Positions 9,571-20,879 of a stretch of DNA of 64,000 nt are shown piece by piece. Each line of letters begins with the position of its first letter. Position 1 is the stretch's first letter. The DNA comes from Ilyonectria destructans. Its lineage: Eukaryota > Ascomycota > Sordariomycetes > Hypocreales > Nectriaceae. The notes beneath the pieces were generated by a model. That model was not told the DNA's origin. It did no database searches and saw nothing but the letters and a program-made list of their open reading frames with translations. The translations under genes were made by a program, and so were the position numbers. The stretch covers positions 2,232,001 to 2,296,000 of the forward strand of contig JAHEWK010000011.1 of NCBI GenBank assembly GCA_020740775.1. The letters run 5' to 3'.

Positions 9571-10079
9571 GCAAATTCTGATACTTGGTTTGCACGTAGC
9601 GACAGAGAGAGGCGTTGAATACTAAGTGATGACGATCCCACAGCTTCCATGAGGCTAATATTCAGCCCTACCACTCACCAAACTCCAGGCTGCCAGAAGA
9701 TGAGACTCCAATCCACAAACTCAGCATGGATTTGTAGATTTTTTTTTCTTTTTAAAAAAACCACATTTTTCCTTGCTCAAGCCAATTAATATGGGAATAT
9801 CTCGGATTTCGGAGGCGGGACGTTGAAGCCACGGACCACACACCCCGCCGCTTGTACCTGGGCCACCTAGAGAAGTCGGGGGCTAAACACCGGTAGAACC
9901 TGCTCACGTGCCGCCTTGCTCATGGTCACTCGGCTGCTTCGCAAACACCCCCCAAAGAAGTGGTGCGCCTGGACAAGCAAATAGATTTCTCATTTTCTTT
10001 CCTTATCTTCCTTGCTGTGATTTCCGATTTCTTGACGTCCCTCGGCTGTTTCCCCGTCGCTGCTCTTCGATCGCCCCCC
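9571..10079. promoter_or_regulatory. Upstream region of TFIIS
   Basis: Non-coding stretch with a T-rich/A-rich block near 9730-9770 and a CACGTG E-box at 9905-9910, about 175 bp before the TFIIS start. The last 100 bases are pyrimidine-rich, as in many fungal leaders. CACGTG sites also occur upstream of RPB1 and the DUF726 gene; binding factors are unknown. Confidence 0.4.
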
Positions 10080-11290
10080 ATGGATCAACGCGAGCTCGAG
10101 GCACGCGTCAAGGCTTTGACCAAGTGCGTGGCTGCGAATGAGCCACCCGAGAACGCCATCAAGCTGCTCGAAACGCTTAAGAAGGATGCCTCCCCTACTG
10201 AGGAGATGCTGAGGGTACGTGATGGCGCTACGTCACAGATGTCTTGCGCTTGGATAGGTTGCGCCGGGAGCAGCATAGCTATGTGCTGCAACGCCTCGTG
10301 CCTCCGTCGCTCGCCTGGGCGCATCTGGAGACTTGTCTGCGATAATGTGCATGATCGTGGGGAGCTTCAAGGCGCAACCCGAACAAACCTTTGCGCTTTT
10401 GCCACACCTGCACCGCAATTTTGCCCAAACCTCTACTGACATTTGTTTTCATTGAACAGGCTACTCGTGCCGGTGTCTACGTTGGAAAGCTTCGGTCAAA
10501 TCCCAACAAGGAGATCGCCCGTGCCGCCTCCGAGCTCGTCATCAAGTGGAAGAAGCTTGTCGAGCAACAAAAGAACTCGAAATTCAACAAGGGAAAGAAG
10601 GGTTCTCCGGCACCAGCTCCCACATCCTCCCCTGCTCCTCCCTCATCATCCGGCGGCGGCGCCGTCAAGAAGACCTTCAAGGGTGATCCCGAGAAGCGCA
10701 AGTTCGATACCGACGGCGTTGATATCAAACGCACCGACTCCAACGTTCGAAACCAATGCATCGGCCTTATCTACAACGGCCTTGCATTCCGATCAACCAC
10801 CCCCGAGTCCGATGTCATCGCCAAGGCCGTTGCCGTCGAGCACGCCGCCTACTCTTACTTCAAGGGGGAGGGCGCCGAGTACAAGAAGAAGATCCGATCG
10901 CTGTTCTCCAACCTCAAGAACAAGTCCAACAAGGAGCTGGGCCGCCGTGTCATGTCTGGAGAAGTGTCGGCAGAGAGGTTCGTCAACATGACGGACGAGG
11001 ACCTGAAGAGCGACGACCAGCGCAAGAAGGAGATCCAGCTGGAAAAGGAGAACATGCTGAAGGCTCAGGTTCCCCAAGAACAGAAGAGTATCAGTGAAAG
11101 CTTGGAGTGCGGCCGTTGCAGGAAGAAGATGGTCAGCTACACGCAGGCACAGACGCGAGCCGCTGATGAACCGATGACTACGTTCTGCGAGTGCATGAAT
11201 TGCGGAAACCGATGGAAGGTATGTTGCATGCATCTTATATTATCCCTTCACGACGAAATCAGAGCTAACATGTTACAATAGTTCTCTTGA
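10080..11290 (+). CDS. DST1: Transcription elongation factor TFIIS
   Basis: Exons 10080-10214, 10460-11218 and 11282-11290 (the last codes only Phe-Ser-stop) give 300 aa. N-terminal LW/TFIIS-N domain about 1-80, basic/Pro-rich linker about 85-125, central Pol II-binding domain about 130-250 (DSNVRNQCIGLIYNGL, SLFSNLKNKSNKELGRRVM), and C-terminal zinc ribbon. The ribbon has C262-x2-C265 and C290-x2-C293 with the catalytic acidic pair D281-E282 in ADEPMTTF and ends NRWKFS, as in the family. Role: enters the Pol II funnel and stimulates transcript cleavage by arrested polymerase. The first intron is 245 nt, much longer than the others here. The neighbouring cysteine synthase gene converges from the right. 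Identity is secure. Confidence 0.97.
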
Positions 11291-11635
11291 GGGGGTTTGA
11301 CGGCGGCGGCGTTTCATTTCGCACAGTAGGGTTTGCATGGGACTGTGGTGCGATATTCTAGGGGGATTCTGGAGTTCACAGGAAACGGAGTGGCGACTTA
11401 ACTTGTACCAAGAACGAAGACTACGGGCGCGCGATACCTTTCTCTTATTGTCATGACGGAATTTTTCCAAGCGTCGTCCCCAAAAGAAACATATTTGGGG
11501 CTCCTGAGTGATTGCAGTAGCTTGATGGGAAATAGACGTCGACAAGGCGCCCTATTGGAGACGTATCACTTGGTTCCGCGCTCAGTTCTTGTTGTATTAT
11601 TTTTCTTCTTTTTTCTTTTTTCACTTCATGATTGC
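11291..11635. other. Convergent 3' intergenic spacer (TFIIS / cysteine synthase)
   Basis: 345 bp between two convergent genes; T/C-rich around 11590-11625. Only 3' untranslated sequence is expected and nothing else is seen. Confidence 0.4.
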
Positions 11636-12976
11636 TCATGTCGTCTTGGGTATCCCTAGCTCAGAAAATAAGTCGGACGCCTCGTTGTCGCCCTTACGCT
11701 CCATCTCTTTGATGTGCTTCCAGAATTTGCTGAGGTGGCGTGAGCCTGAATCGCATAGAATAGTGACGACGTGACTCCCCGGCGGCAAGGTCATGGCGGT
11801 AGCGACGGCGGCGACGCAGTTGACGGAACTGCTGCTGCCGATGAAGATGCCGTCGTGCTCGACGAGCCAGCGAGCCATTCGGCAGGCCTGCTCATCTGTC
11901 ACCTTGACGGCGTCGTCGATGAGTTCCCGCCCGGCCTCGAAGTTCTGCGTGAGGCGTGTGATGCCGATACCCTCTACCATGGTGTCGACCTGCTGGCGAC
12001 GCCGTGTGCCCTCGCGCTCTGTCGACGAGTACATGACGCCGTGACGGACCTTGTTGTACAGGCCACTGCCCTGGGGGTCGGCCAGCACAATCTTGACGGT
12101 TGAGAGCTTCTGTTCTTCCTTGAGGTACTTGGCGACGCCGGACATGGTGCCACCCGTTCCCGCGCCGGCAACGAAGGCGTCTAAGTCGCCGTTCGTCTGT
12201 TTCCAGATTTCAGGGCCGGTCGATTTCAAGTGCGCCTGCCAGTTGGCGTCCGACTCGAACTGATTGGCGAAGAAGCCCTGGCTGCCGTCCTGATGCTTCG
12301 CGGCGTGCTCGGCGGCGTAGCGACGGGCAAGGTTCACAAAATGGTTGGGGCTGGTGATGGGCGCAACGGTGACTCGCTCGACGGTGGCGCCGAGTTGCAG
12401 CAGCAGGTCCGACTTCTCCATGGCCATGTCGTCGGGCATGAAGATATGAGCGCGGTAGCCCTTTGCGCGGGCGAGGGTGGCGAGCGAGATGCCGGTGCTG
12501 CCCACGGTGCCCTCGTAGATGGTGTCGCCGCGCCGGGGCACGAGCAGGCCCTGCGCCTCGGCCTCGCGGATCATGTTGAGGGCGACGCGGTCCTTGGGGC
12601 TGTTGCCGGCACCGTTGAGAAACTCGGCTTTGGCCAGGATCGTGCGGCCCGTGGCCTCAGAGAGCGACTGGATCTTGATGAGCGGCGTGTTGCCGATACA
12701 GGCCTCGATGCCCTCCGCCGGGCTGCTGCGAGCGTCGTCGTGCGCCGAGGGGGCTTCGTGGTCCTCGAGTTTAACGGGGCTGCTCCAGAAGAAGCTGCCG
12801 CGGCGAGACTCATCTCCTGGGGCCGAAAGCGTCTCTCGTGAGCGCCGCTTGCGCTGGTAGCGACGCTCGAGGTCGGGATACGAGTCCTTGAACCCGAGGG
12901 TCAGCAGGACGCCGGCCGTGAAGGCGAAAGCGAGGGCGGCAGTGCCGTAGGCCCTGGGGTGATCACTCAGGGCCAT
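11636..12976 (-). CDS. Cysteine synthase, membrane-anchored (Cys12/Mcy1-like), PLP enzyme
   Basis: Intronless, 446 aa from the ATG at 12976 (MALSDHPRAYGTAALAFAF). The in-frame codons upstream lack an ATG. Residues about 9-28 form one hydrophobic segment followed by a very basic stretch (RRYQRKRRSR), a typical N-terminal signal-anchor. Residues 85-430 form the fold-type II PLP domain: GNTPLIKI; NSPKDR with the Schiff-base lysine K128; GTVGSTG substrate loop (156-162); GAGTGGT phosphate cup (~273-279); GSSSSVN near the C-terminus. Reaction: O-acetyl-L-serine plus sulfide gives cysteine; the yeast relative Mcy1 is mitochondrial outer-membrane associated. The long basic insert after the anchor separates it from soluble CysK-type enzymes. 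Cystathionine beta-synthase is unlikely because CBS domains are absent. It converges with TFIIS. Confidence 0.9.
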   Translation of the reverse strand: MALSDHPRAYGTAALAFAFTAGVLLTLGFKDSYPDLERRYQRKRRSRETLSAPGDESRRGSFFWSSPVKLEDHEAPSAHDDARSSPAEGIEACIGNTPLIKIQSLSEATGRTILAKAEFLNGAGNSPKDRVALNMIREAEAQGLLVPRRGDTIYEGTVGSTGISLATLARAKGYRAHIFMPDDMAMEKSDLLLQLGATVERVTVAPITSPNHFVNLARRYAAEHAAKHQDGSQGFFANQFESDANWQAHLKSTGPEIWKQTNGDLDAFVAGAGTGGTMSGVAKYLKEEQKLSTVKIVLADPQGSGLYNKVRHGVMYSSTEREGTRRRQQVDTMVEGIGITRLTQNFEAGRELIDDAVKVTDEQACRMARWLVEHDGIFIGSSSSVNCVAAVATAMTLPPGSHVVTILCDSGSRHLSKFWKHIKEMERKGDNEASDLFSELGIPKTT

Positions 12977-13310
12977 TGGATTATTCCCTTTTCGGGGGTC
13001 CAAGCCAATCAACTGGGCGAGTTAGAAGTGTGGTGTTGAATTAATGGCATCCCATTATTTGCGACGATATATTGGCAATTGGTGGGGCAAGACATGAAGT
13101 CTTTGGCGAACCTGTGGAAGGGTTCGAGAAGCGGCCGTGCACGGAGCATGTCGTCATCTTTAAATGGTGGGGGCCAGCACTAACAAGAAGATAGAGGTAT
13201 ACTTCGTAGTCCTGGCATCATGAGGTTCATTTGGTCATGAATGATTTATTTCTCGACGAATCAATTAATCATTCTGCTATATTCAAGACCTAAAATGATC
13301 CCACCATCCA
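12977..13310. promoter_or_regulatory. Promoter region of the cysteine synthase gene
   Basis: 334 bp between the cysteine synthase start (minus strand) and the 3' end of the next minus-strand gene. It must hold that promoter and the neighbour's 3' UTR. I can define no specific site. Confidence 0.35.
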
Positions 13311-13805
13311 TCACCAATACGGATTACGCACAATCTTCCTTCGATGCAGCTCCTTCCAATGCTCAATGTGGATTTCCTCGGGCCACTCCGAAATCCAATG
13401 CCAGACATCAAAGTTGGGTTCCCTCCGTCCATTTGGCCCCCAGATCTCGCAGGTCGGAACGCGGCTGGTGTCCTTGACCTCTACCACCCACTTGGCGCGC
13501 CAGTTGGGGGTTCTGCTGTTGCCGTCCATGAAGCCGGTCTCAGATCGCCAGCAATATCCGTCCTGGTCGCTGTTTGGTCGCCATATCTCGTCTCCCTTTC
13601 GCATCTGGCGGCCTCTTCTGTAGTCCCTCCACATCTGTACAAGACTGCCTCTCTCACCGGGCGTTTTATGCTTCCGCATCAGATCGCGACGAATTTCCTC
13701 CAAAACTGGTCTCGGATTCTCCATGTATAAAGGAGGCGATCCGACGTAGCCATTGTCGTGGGTCACTATTCGAGTCGAATCCACTGCCGTAGACGGGTCG
13801 GCCAT
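13311..13805 (-). CDS. Hypothetical tryptophan-rich small protein
   Basis: A 164-aa frame with an ATG start and no introns. It contains eleven or more Trp residues, mostly in W-R or W-x-x-x-W settings (QMWRDYR, DEIWRP, YCWRSE, NWRAKW, EIWGPNG, VWHWISEWPEE), and ends RNPYW. This regular spacing suggests a real folded domain, perhaps repeats of a ~25-30 residue unit. No signal peptide or membrane segment. The opposite strand has overlapping frames, but they lack such a pattern. I do not recognise the family and infer no function. It lies between two conserved genes and may be a lineage-specific gene. Confidence 0.55.
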   Translation of the reverse strand: MADPSTAVDSTRIVTHDNGYVGSPPLYMENPRPVLEEIRRDLMRKHKTPGERGSLVQMWRDYRRGRQMRKGDEIWRPNSDQDGYCWRSETGFMDGNSRTPNWRAKWVVEVKDTSRVPTCEIWGPNGRREPNFDVWHWISEWPEEIHIEHWKELHRRKIVRNPYW

Positions 13806-14712
13806 GGTTTTGGTTTAAGTTGTTATGATGTGAGACAAAGAGGAGGATTTGAGGCTGGATGCCCTGAAAGGAATATGAGCACAGAATATTTTTTGCTGGT
13901 AGAGAAAGTGGAAGGAAGATATGGTCTTGATCTGGTCATGGTGTGGCCTTTTGTAGTCGACGATACCACATACAACCGAATCGATTTTGATGACATAGAG
14001 GGAAACCTTGAGCAAAAGTTAACCTCTGCAGATGCCTCCCAAACCATGATAATAGTGATTGCAAGGAAGACCAAACTATCCGCGTCGACCATCTGTAATG
14101 AGGGTTCTTGGTTCGTATATATGCCCGTGTAAAGCTTCTCGGATGTCGTCGTCATTTCCTGAGAATCTTCATGGTCTAGAACTGAAAAGAGAGAGAAATA
14201 TTTTTCAGGTGCATAAAAGTCTTATTCAGTTGTAATTAACTTCAACACCCCGCACGCCGAACGAATACTGTATGTGTTTGGTGATGCTTATCCAAGCCCT
14301 TGTTCGGAACTGGTCTTCGGGAATTGTGATGAACTATGAATTAGAATACGTATAATTTTTTGTCATATTCTCACACCGTCTCTGGTTCCGGTCGATGGCG
14401 TTGACGATGTAACGTGTTCCCTCCAACCTTGTTGCATTTTAACGAGCACAAGTGATCAAGATGGAGCGTCGGTCGTTTAGCTAGCGACGGATACAGAGCA
14501 CGCAGACACCTAAATAGGAAATGTCTCGTGTGATTCGCGCCTGGGATTCCAGCGATTAAAGTCCCCTGCGTTACTAAACGCCCACCCGAGGTACACCCGG
14601 AACGAGCTCGGGCCATTGGCATTTGCCCACTCTTGCTCCGGCTTCCATCGCTCAACACCAAAAAGTGCCCCCATGATGCCGCCGGTGCTGATCGCCGCCT
14701 CGCCAGCATAGC
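13806..14712. other. Intergenic between the Trp-rich gene and the NDUFAF7 gene
   Basis: About 900 bp, divergent arrangement, so it holds both promoters. The stretch 14160-14400 is AT-richer. No gene supported; short open frames on both strands lack coding character. Confidence 0.4.
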
Positions 14713-16357
14713 ATGGATTCCCCCATTGTGGCCCAGCTCTTCCGCCAGCTCTTCCGCCACCGCCCACGCGGCTGCCAGGGCCAGCTCCCGCACCTGCGCA
14801 ATGGCTTGCGCAAGGGCCCCGCCGTCGCCGTGGCTCACCGGAGCTGCAGCGCCCACCAGAGCCGATCCTACGTCGCCCGTCCCTCGCGCGATCGTGGCAT
14901 GAAGACAAACGAGAGTCGCTGGCAGCAGCGGACCAACATCCTCCCCCAGGATCGCTCTGAGGAGTTTGCAGAGTACCCGTACATTACCATGCAGGAGCTC
15001 AAGCAGCGCACCGAGCGGCCTCGCAAGGTGAAGATGTTGCTCCGGGACTTCATTGACGGCAAGCCTCTCTAGTTCTGCTCCAATTCTCACGGCTAACCCA
15101 AGTTCCCTGCACAGACAGCCTATACAACCCCCACTACGGCTACTTCTCCAAGCAGGCCGTCATCTTCAGCCCCGGCGAACCCTTCGACTTCCCCACGATG
15201 CGAGACGAGATCGAGTTCCAGGGCATCCTGGGCCGGCGGTACACCGAATTCGAGGACCAGCTCGACGACCGCGAAGGCGAGAACCCGACACGCCAGCTGT
15301 GGCACACGCCCACGGAGCTCTTCCGCCCGTACTACGGCGAGGCCATCGCGCGCTACCTCGTCTCCAACTACCGCCTGACCACGTACCCGTACCACGACCT
15401 GCTCGTCTACGAGATGGGCGCCGGCCGCGGTACCCTCATGCTTAACATCCTCGACTACATCCGCGAGGTGGACCCTCAGGTCTATGCTCGTACCAAGTAC
15501 AACATCATTGAGATCTCCTCGTCGCTCGCCGCCCTGCAGAACCGCCATCTGCTCTCCTCGGCCGCCTCCCGGGGCCACGCCGACAAGGTCGAGATCATCA
15601 ACCGCTCCGTCTTCGACTGGGACCAGGTCGTGCCATCGCCCTGCTTCTTCCTCGCCATGGAGGTCTTTGACAACTTCTCCCACGACGGCATCCGGTACGA
15701 CGTCACCACCGAGGAGCCGCTCCAGGGCCACGTCCTCATTGATGGCGACGGCGACTTCTACGAGTTCTATGTCCACGAGCTCGACCCCATCGCTGCCCGC
15801 TACTTCCGCGTCCGCCACGCTGCCACCGGGGGCAACTATCCCAGGCCATATCCCACCAATGCCGCCTTGCGATATCTCTCCACTAAGATGCCCTTTGCGG
15901 CCAATCTCTCGGACCCGGAGTTCATCCCCACCCGCCTCATGCAGTTCTTCGATGTCCTCGAGAAGTACTTCCCAGCCCACCGTCTCGTCACCTCCGACTT
16001 CGACTGGCTCCCTCAAGCCGTCAAGGGCCTCAACGCCCCTGTCGTCCAGACCCGGTACCAACGGCGTATGGTGCCGGTGACGACTCCCCTGGTAAGCAAT
16101 TCGTTCGACAAACCTCTCTACCATGTTAAACTAACACCCCACTTTAGGTACACCAGGGTTACTTTGATATCCTCTTCCCCACCGACTTCCACATCACGGA
16201 AGCCATGTACCGCGCCATCACGGGCAAGTTGACGCGGGTCATGTCCCACGGCGACTTCATGCGCAAGTGGGCGTACGTGGAGGATACTGAGACGCGGAGC
16301 GGCGAGAACCCTTTGATATCGCACTACCGCAACGCCAGTGTTCTAGTAACAGTGTAA
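14713..16357 (+). CDS. NDUFAF7: Mitochondrial protein arginine methyltransferase NDUFAF7 (MidA family)
   Basis: Exons 14713-15058, 15115-16091 and 16148-16357 give 510 aa. The first ~75 residues are Arg/Ser/Ala-rich and poor in acidic residues, a mitochondrial presequence. Family motifs: FIDDSLYNPHYGYFS spanning the first exon junction; LWHTPTELFRPYYGEAIARY; the SAM-binding loop LVYEMGAGRGTLMLNIL; IIEISSSLAALQ; FLAMEVFDNFSHD; and a C-terminal DFHITEAMYRAITGK. Role: symmetric dimethylation of a subunit of respiratory complex I needed for early assembly. Its presence implies an organism with complex I, unlike budding yeast. The first intron uses a GC donor (GACG|GCAAGC) with a CTAAC branch and CAG acceptor; no GT donor restores the conserved D-D-S-L-Y frame. 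It converges with AlaRS. Confidence 0.93.
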
Positions 16358-16620
16358 CAATAAAAACGAGAAAAGCAAGAGTTGTAGAGTAGATGCCGGA
16401 AAAGAATATACCCCGCTATGGAACCTCCAGCGAACACGGCCGCGTTCATGGCCGTTCAAAACCATCATGACACCATTTCACATAACGTCTATAAATTTTC
16501 CCATTCATTTGTCTGACCGGGCTCCCAGCCTATTGCCCGAGCTACATGAACTCATTTCCAATCCCAAAAACCGAGCAGAGAGTAACAACAGGTCCCAAAA
16601 GTTTGCTCACAATATCCATT

Positions 16621-19231
16621 CTACAGCTTCAGCTTCTCGCTGAGCCACTTCGTCGCAGTCTCGACACCGTCATCGATGTTCTCGGGCTTGGTGCCCTGGC
16701 CCTGTCGCGAGGGCTCCTTGCCGCCTGAGCGACCGCCGATGACCTCGGACACGGAGGCAGCCCAGTGCTCGGCGGTGACACCCTGAGAGGAGAGGTGCTA
16801 GAGAATAAGTTAGGATTGCCTGTGTTTAGTGGGTGAGATGAATGGGGACTTACAGTTCCGACGTAGACACCGTGCACCACAGCGCCCTCCTCCTTGCTAC
16901 CGCCAAACATGTAGACGGTCTTGTCCTTGTTCTTGCTTTGGAAGTGCTTGACAACCTCGGCCAGAGCCTTGGGGTTGGCACCAATGGGCAGACGGCCAAC
17001 GAACCACTTGGAATCCTCGTTGGTCTCAAAGTGCTTGAGGACGGCGTCGAGAGCAGTCTTGGACTCAGCCTTCTGGCGCTTCTTCTGCTCAGCGACGACC
17101 GAAGCCGAGATCTTCTGGAAGCGCTTGTTGAACTCCTCCTTGGTGAGTGTGGAGATGACAAGCTGGCTGAGATCCACGGAAACGGCCTTGAGCTGGGCCT
17201 CCTTCTCGGGACCGAAAGACAGCTTCTCGAGAGCATCAAGCTTCGTGGAGAACTCGTTGGCTTCGCGCTGAACACGGTGCGCCGCCTCGCCGGTATAGGC
17301 GATGATGCGACGAATGCCCTTGGCGATACCGCTCTCCTCCACAATGATGAGATCCTTAATGAGGCCGGTGCTCTCAACATGAGTACCGCCGCAGAACTCG
17401 ACACTGTACTTGCGCCACTCAGCGTTCTTGGGGTCGGCGAGCATCGCGTCGATGTCCTTGCCAATAGAGACAACGCGGACAGGGTTGGGGTAAGTCTCTC
17501 CGAAGACAGCACGGCAACCATCGATCTGGCGCGCAAGGTCTAGGTCGACCTCCTTGGCAAAGATCTTGGCGTTGTCCTGGATGTACTTGTTGGACATATC
17601 CTCAATCTTCTTCAGCTCGTCAATCTTGACACCAGTCTTGTGCGAGAAATCGAATCGGAGCTTCTCGTTGTCCACAAGAGAGCCTTTCTGGTTAACATCA
17701 TCGCCGAGGACCTCTCGCAAGGAGTGGTTCAGAACGTGGGTGCCGGAGTGGTTGTTGCGGATGGGTGATCGGCGAAGCTCGTCGTACTCGCAGATAACCT
17801 CGTCACCAGAAGACACCACACCATACTCGATGTATCCGCTGTGAAGGATGTAGCCACCGAAGTTCTGGACATCCATAACCTTGAAATCGACAACATCGTC
17901 AATCACGAGTCGTCCACTGTCAGCCACTTGACCACCGGACTCGGCGTAGAAGTTGGTGTTGTCCAGTAGGATTCCGAGGGCAGTCTTCTCGGGGAGGTCC
18001 TTGGTCGACTTGTGGAAGCCCTTGCCGTCGTAAATCAGTTGCACCTTGCCCTTGGTGTCACCCTTGCCAAACTTGGCATCGTCGTTGGTTCGAGGAACCT
18101 GAAGCTGCTGCTCCAGCTCGGCAATCTGGTGAACATTGAGCTTGGAGAAGGTCTGAACTGACTCCTTAACGGCCTTGCTAGCCTCGCGGGCCTTGTTCTT
18201 GGCGGCCTCGACCTCGTCGTCGTTGATCTCAAGATTTCGCTCCTCGGCCATCAATCGAGTCAAATCGACAGGGAAGCCAAAGGTATCGTACAATCGCCAC
18301 ACGACGTCACCATCAAGCTTCTTCACGTTGTTCTTGAGCGCCTGGGCAGCGTATTTCTCAAACTGGGCCTCGCCGCGATCGAGAGTTTGCGCGAAAGCAA
18401 CCTCCTCCTCGTCAAGAATCTCCTTGATAGTCTGCTGGCTCTTGACCAACTCAGGGAATTGCTCACCCATTTGGTCGACCAAGGCAGGGAGGATCTTGGA
18501 AAAGAAGGCGCCGATGTCGGCGTTGAAGTATTTCCTGGCGTATCGGACACCTCGTCGCAGGACTCGTCGGACAACGTAGCCTCGGCCATCGCTGTTGGGC
18601 ACGGCGCCGTCAGCGATGGAGAAGGACAGAGTTCGGATGTGGTCAGCAACGACTCGGTAGGCGGTATCAAGTCCGTCGACGTCGTCCTTGCCGTACTTGT
18701 CAGTGTAGGGGCGGGCGCCAGTGACCTCCTGGATCTGCTTGAACAGGGGGGTGAAGCAGTCGGTGGCGTAGTTGGAGATGGCATTCTGCAGGGCAGAGAC
18801 CAGTCGCTCGTAGCCCATACCAGTGTCAATGTGCTTGGCAGGCAGTGACTTGAGGCTCCTGTCCTTTTGGCGATCGAATTGCATAAAAACGTTGTTCCAC
18901 ACCTCGACAACCATGGGGTCGTCCATGTTGACAAGGCTGGAGGCGTTGCGTCCGCCAATCTTGTCGTAGTGAATCTCACTGCAAGGACCGCAAGGACCCT
19001 GGTCACCCATTTCCCAGAAGTTGTCCTTCATGTTGCCCGGCAGGATGTGGTCCTCGGCGACACCAACGGACAGCCACAGCTCCTTGGCCTCGAGATCGGG
19101 CTCCAGGCCCATGGCGGCGTCGCCCTCAAAGTATGTGACGTAGAGGCGGTCGGGGTCGAGGCTGTAGACCTTTGTGAGGAGCTCCCATGACATCTGAATG
19201 GCCTCCTTCTTGAAGTAGTCGCCGAAGGACC

Positions 19232-19262
<31 letters not shown>

Positions 19263-19944
19263 GTAGCTGTCCTTGCCGACATCGTCGAGATCGTTGTGCT
19301 TGCCACCGGCACGGATGCACTTCTGGCTGTCGACGGCGGCCTTGAGACCGGCCATGGGATCCGTCTTGCCAATGGTTCCGAGGAAGATGGGCTTGAACTG
19401 GTTCATGCCCGCATTGGTGAAGAGCAAGGTGGGGTCATTGTGAGGGACGACGGAGGAGGAGGGGACTGCAATGATAAGACGTCAGCTTCTATTGGGAGTA
19501 AAAAAATACGATTCAGGGAGAAGCAGCGTCGTGTGCGAGCGCAAAGGCATCGACGAGGCCATCCAGAGTGGCGGGGTGTTGTGCCCGCACTGTCGAAGTG
19601 GTGTTCATACCTATGGTGTGGCCCCTCTGCTCGAAGTACTCGAGGAAGGTCTTGCGCACGCGCGCAGCGGGCCACTCGAGTTCGGCCATTGTCGCACTGG
19701 AACTCGAAAACGCTCGGCGATACAGAGGGAACAAGTCGGCGAGAACCCGGTGCGTAGACGGTCGCAGAATCGCAGCGGCGGGAAATGGTCGGTGGTTGCG
19801 GTGGTAGTGGAGGAGTTGCTGGAGATGTGGTGGCGGCGGAGTGTAGAAAGTTCTACAAGAATGAGTCAAGAATACAAAAGGCCCGCCGACGCCGCTACAG
19901 TGCAACAGCCCGCGCCCGGCCGAGCTGCTGCTCCTTGTCCACAT
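16621..19944 (-). CDS. ALA1: Alanyl-tRNA synthetase, probably dual mitochondrial/cytosolic
   Basis: Minus-strand exons 19612-bounded first exon (19611-19944 from the upstream ATG, or 19611-19689 from the internal ATG), then 16854-19465 and 16621-16797. The internal start ([15 protein letters not shown]) gives 955 aa, a cytosolic enzyme. The upstream in-frame ATG adds 85 residues, rich in Arg/His/Ser with a single acidic residue and ending [13 protein letters not shown], which looks like a mitochondrial presequence. Class II motifs: [14 protein letters not shown] and [20 protein letters not shown], then [19 protein letters not shown]. The editing domain has [14 protein letters not shown] and [11 protein letters not shown]-Ala domain follows, with a C-terminus rich in Lys (KWLSEKLKL). 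Reaction: charges tRNA-Ala and hydrolyses Ser/Gly-tRNA-Ala. The 3' intron (16798-16853) is supported by the continuous [18 protein letters not shown] frame. Confidence 0.96.
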
Positions 19945-20130
19945 CCGGGACAAAGCGCGACTCCGACTCCTCGTCTAGATCCTGGATTCAATCCCGTCAG
20001 CCGCATCACTCGCAATCCAATTCGCCGATAACGCAGAGCCTCGCCCTGACTGCGCGCTGTTTGTTGCCTTTTCCTTGTATGTAAAGGGGGCAGAGTTCCT
20101 TTTTGTGGCGGGGGAATTTCGTCGGCCCAG

Positions 20131-20879
20131 ATGATGCTGCACGGAGCGCAATCTCCCTCCGCCGTGTCGCCGGCCCTTCCCGCTGTGGCAGCTGATGCCG
20201 CACCTGAGGCCGACGACCAGCAGACGAGGCTACATCGCCGCAAGAGAAAGGCCGGTACACAAACGAACGAGCGTCTCTCCAAGCGTCTGAGTCTGCTGAA
20301 TCTTGGTGCGTATTTCTCTTTATTTATTCCCTTTGTCTGTCACAAGCTGACACGTTCCGGTTAGAGCAAGGTGGCAGCAAGCTGTACGTCCCCGTCGAGA
20401 CACCCGCATCCTCATCAAACAACAACTCAGTACCTGCTCCGCGCGCTGCAGCCATGCCTGATGATACTATGCAACTGGACGACTCGAAGCACAAGGTCTA
20501 CATCTACAACATCGACGATGAACTCTCCTCCGACAGCGAGTCCGACGACGGCAAGCTCGTATTCCTCCCTGACATTGAGAAGCATCTCCGTGCAACCCGC
20601 ATCCCCCCCTCCATCCTAGCCAAGGCCGACGCCGAGGTTGAAGGCATGGAAGTTGTGCTCTACAGTGACCCCAAGTCACTGACGGTGCCCGAGGGAAAGG
20701 ACAGCGTCCGCAAGGCCATTATCGAGTCACGCCGCCGCACGAGGGAACAGCAGCGGCTGGAAAGGAAGAGTAAAAGTATCGATGCGGCCACGACTGCTCC
20801 TTCAATCGACAACGCGAGCATGCCATCCAGCATGACATCTGGGGGCTATGATGATCCAGATGCAATGGACATGGACTAA
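20131..20879 (+). CDS. Conserved-looking fungal protein of unknown function
   Basis: Exons 20131-20305 and 20365-20879, joined by a 59-nt GT-AG intron (donor GTGCGT), give 229 aa. The N-terminal third is Ala/Pro-rich with a basic patch (RLHRRKRKAG). After the junction comes GGSKLYVPVETP, then an acidic/serine stretch following KVYIYNIDDELSSDSES. Next is a segment with regular character, LVFLPDIEKHLRATRIPPSI, EGMEVVLYSDPKSLTVPEG and KDSVRKAIIESRRRTREQQR; the last part is probably a basic helix. The C-terminus is acidic (DPDAMDMD). No signal peptide, membrane span or catalytic motif. The organisation suggests a nuclear regulatory protein, but I do not recognise the family and assign no function. 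It is divergent from AlaRS, with 186-441 bp between starts. Confidence 0.75.

Noticed and set aside
12230..12841. 203-codon plus-strand frame
   Set aside because: Antisense to the cysteine synthase gene; mirrors its codon wobble.
14371..15090. 239-codon minus-strand open frame
   Set aside because: Antisense over the NDUFAF7 first exon and promoter; low-complexity, no start context or motifs.
15120..16124. 334-codon minus-strand open frame
   Set aside because: It is antisense to the NDUFAF7 second exon and results from GC-rich wobble positions; no motifs.
16842..17543. 233-codon plus-strand frame
   Set aside because: Antisense to alanyl-tRNA synthetase; Leu/Val-rich by reverse-strand codon bias only.
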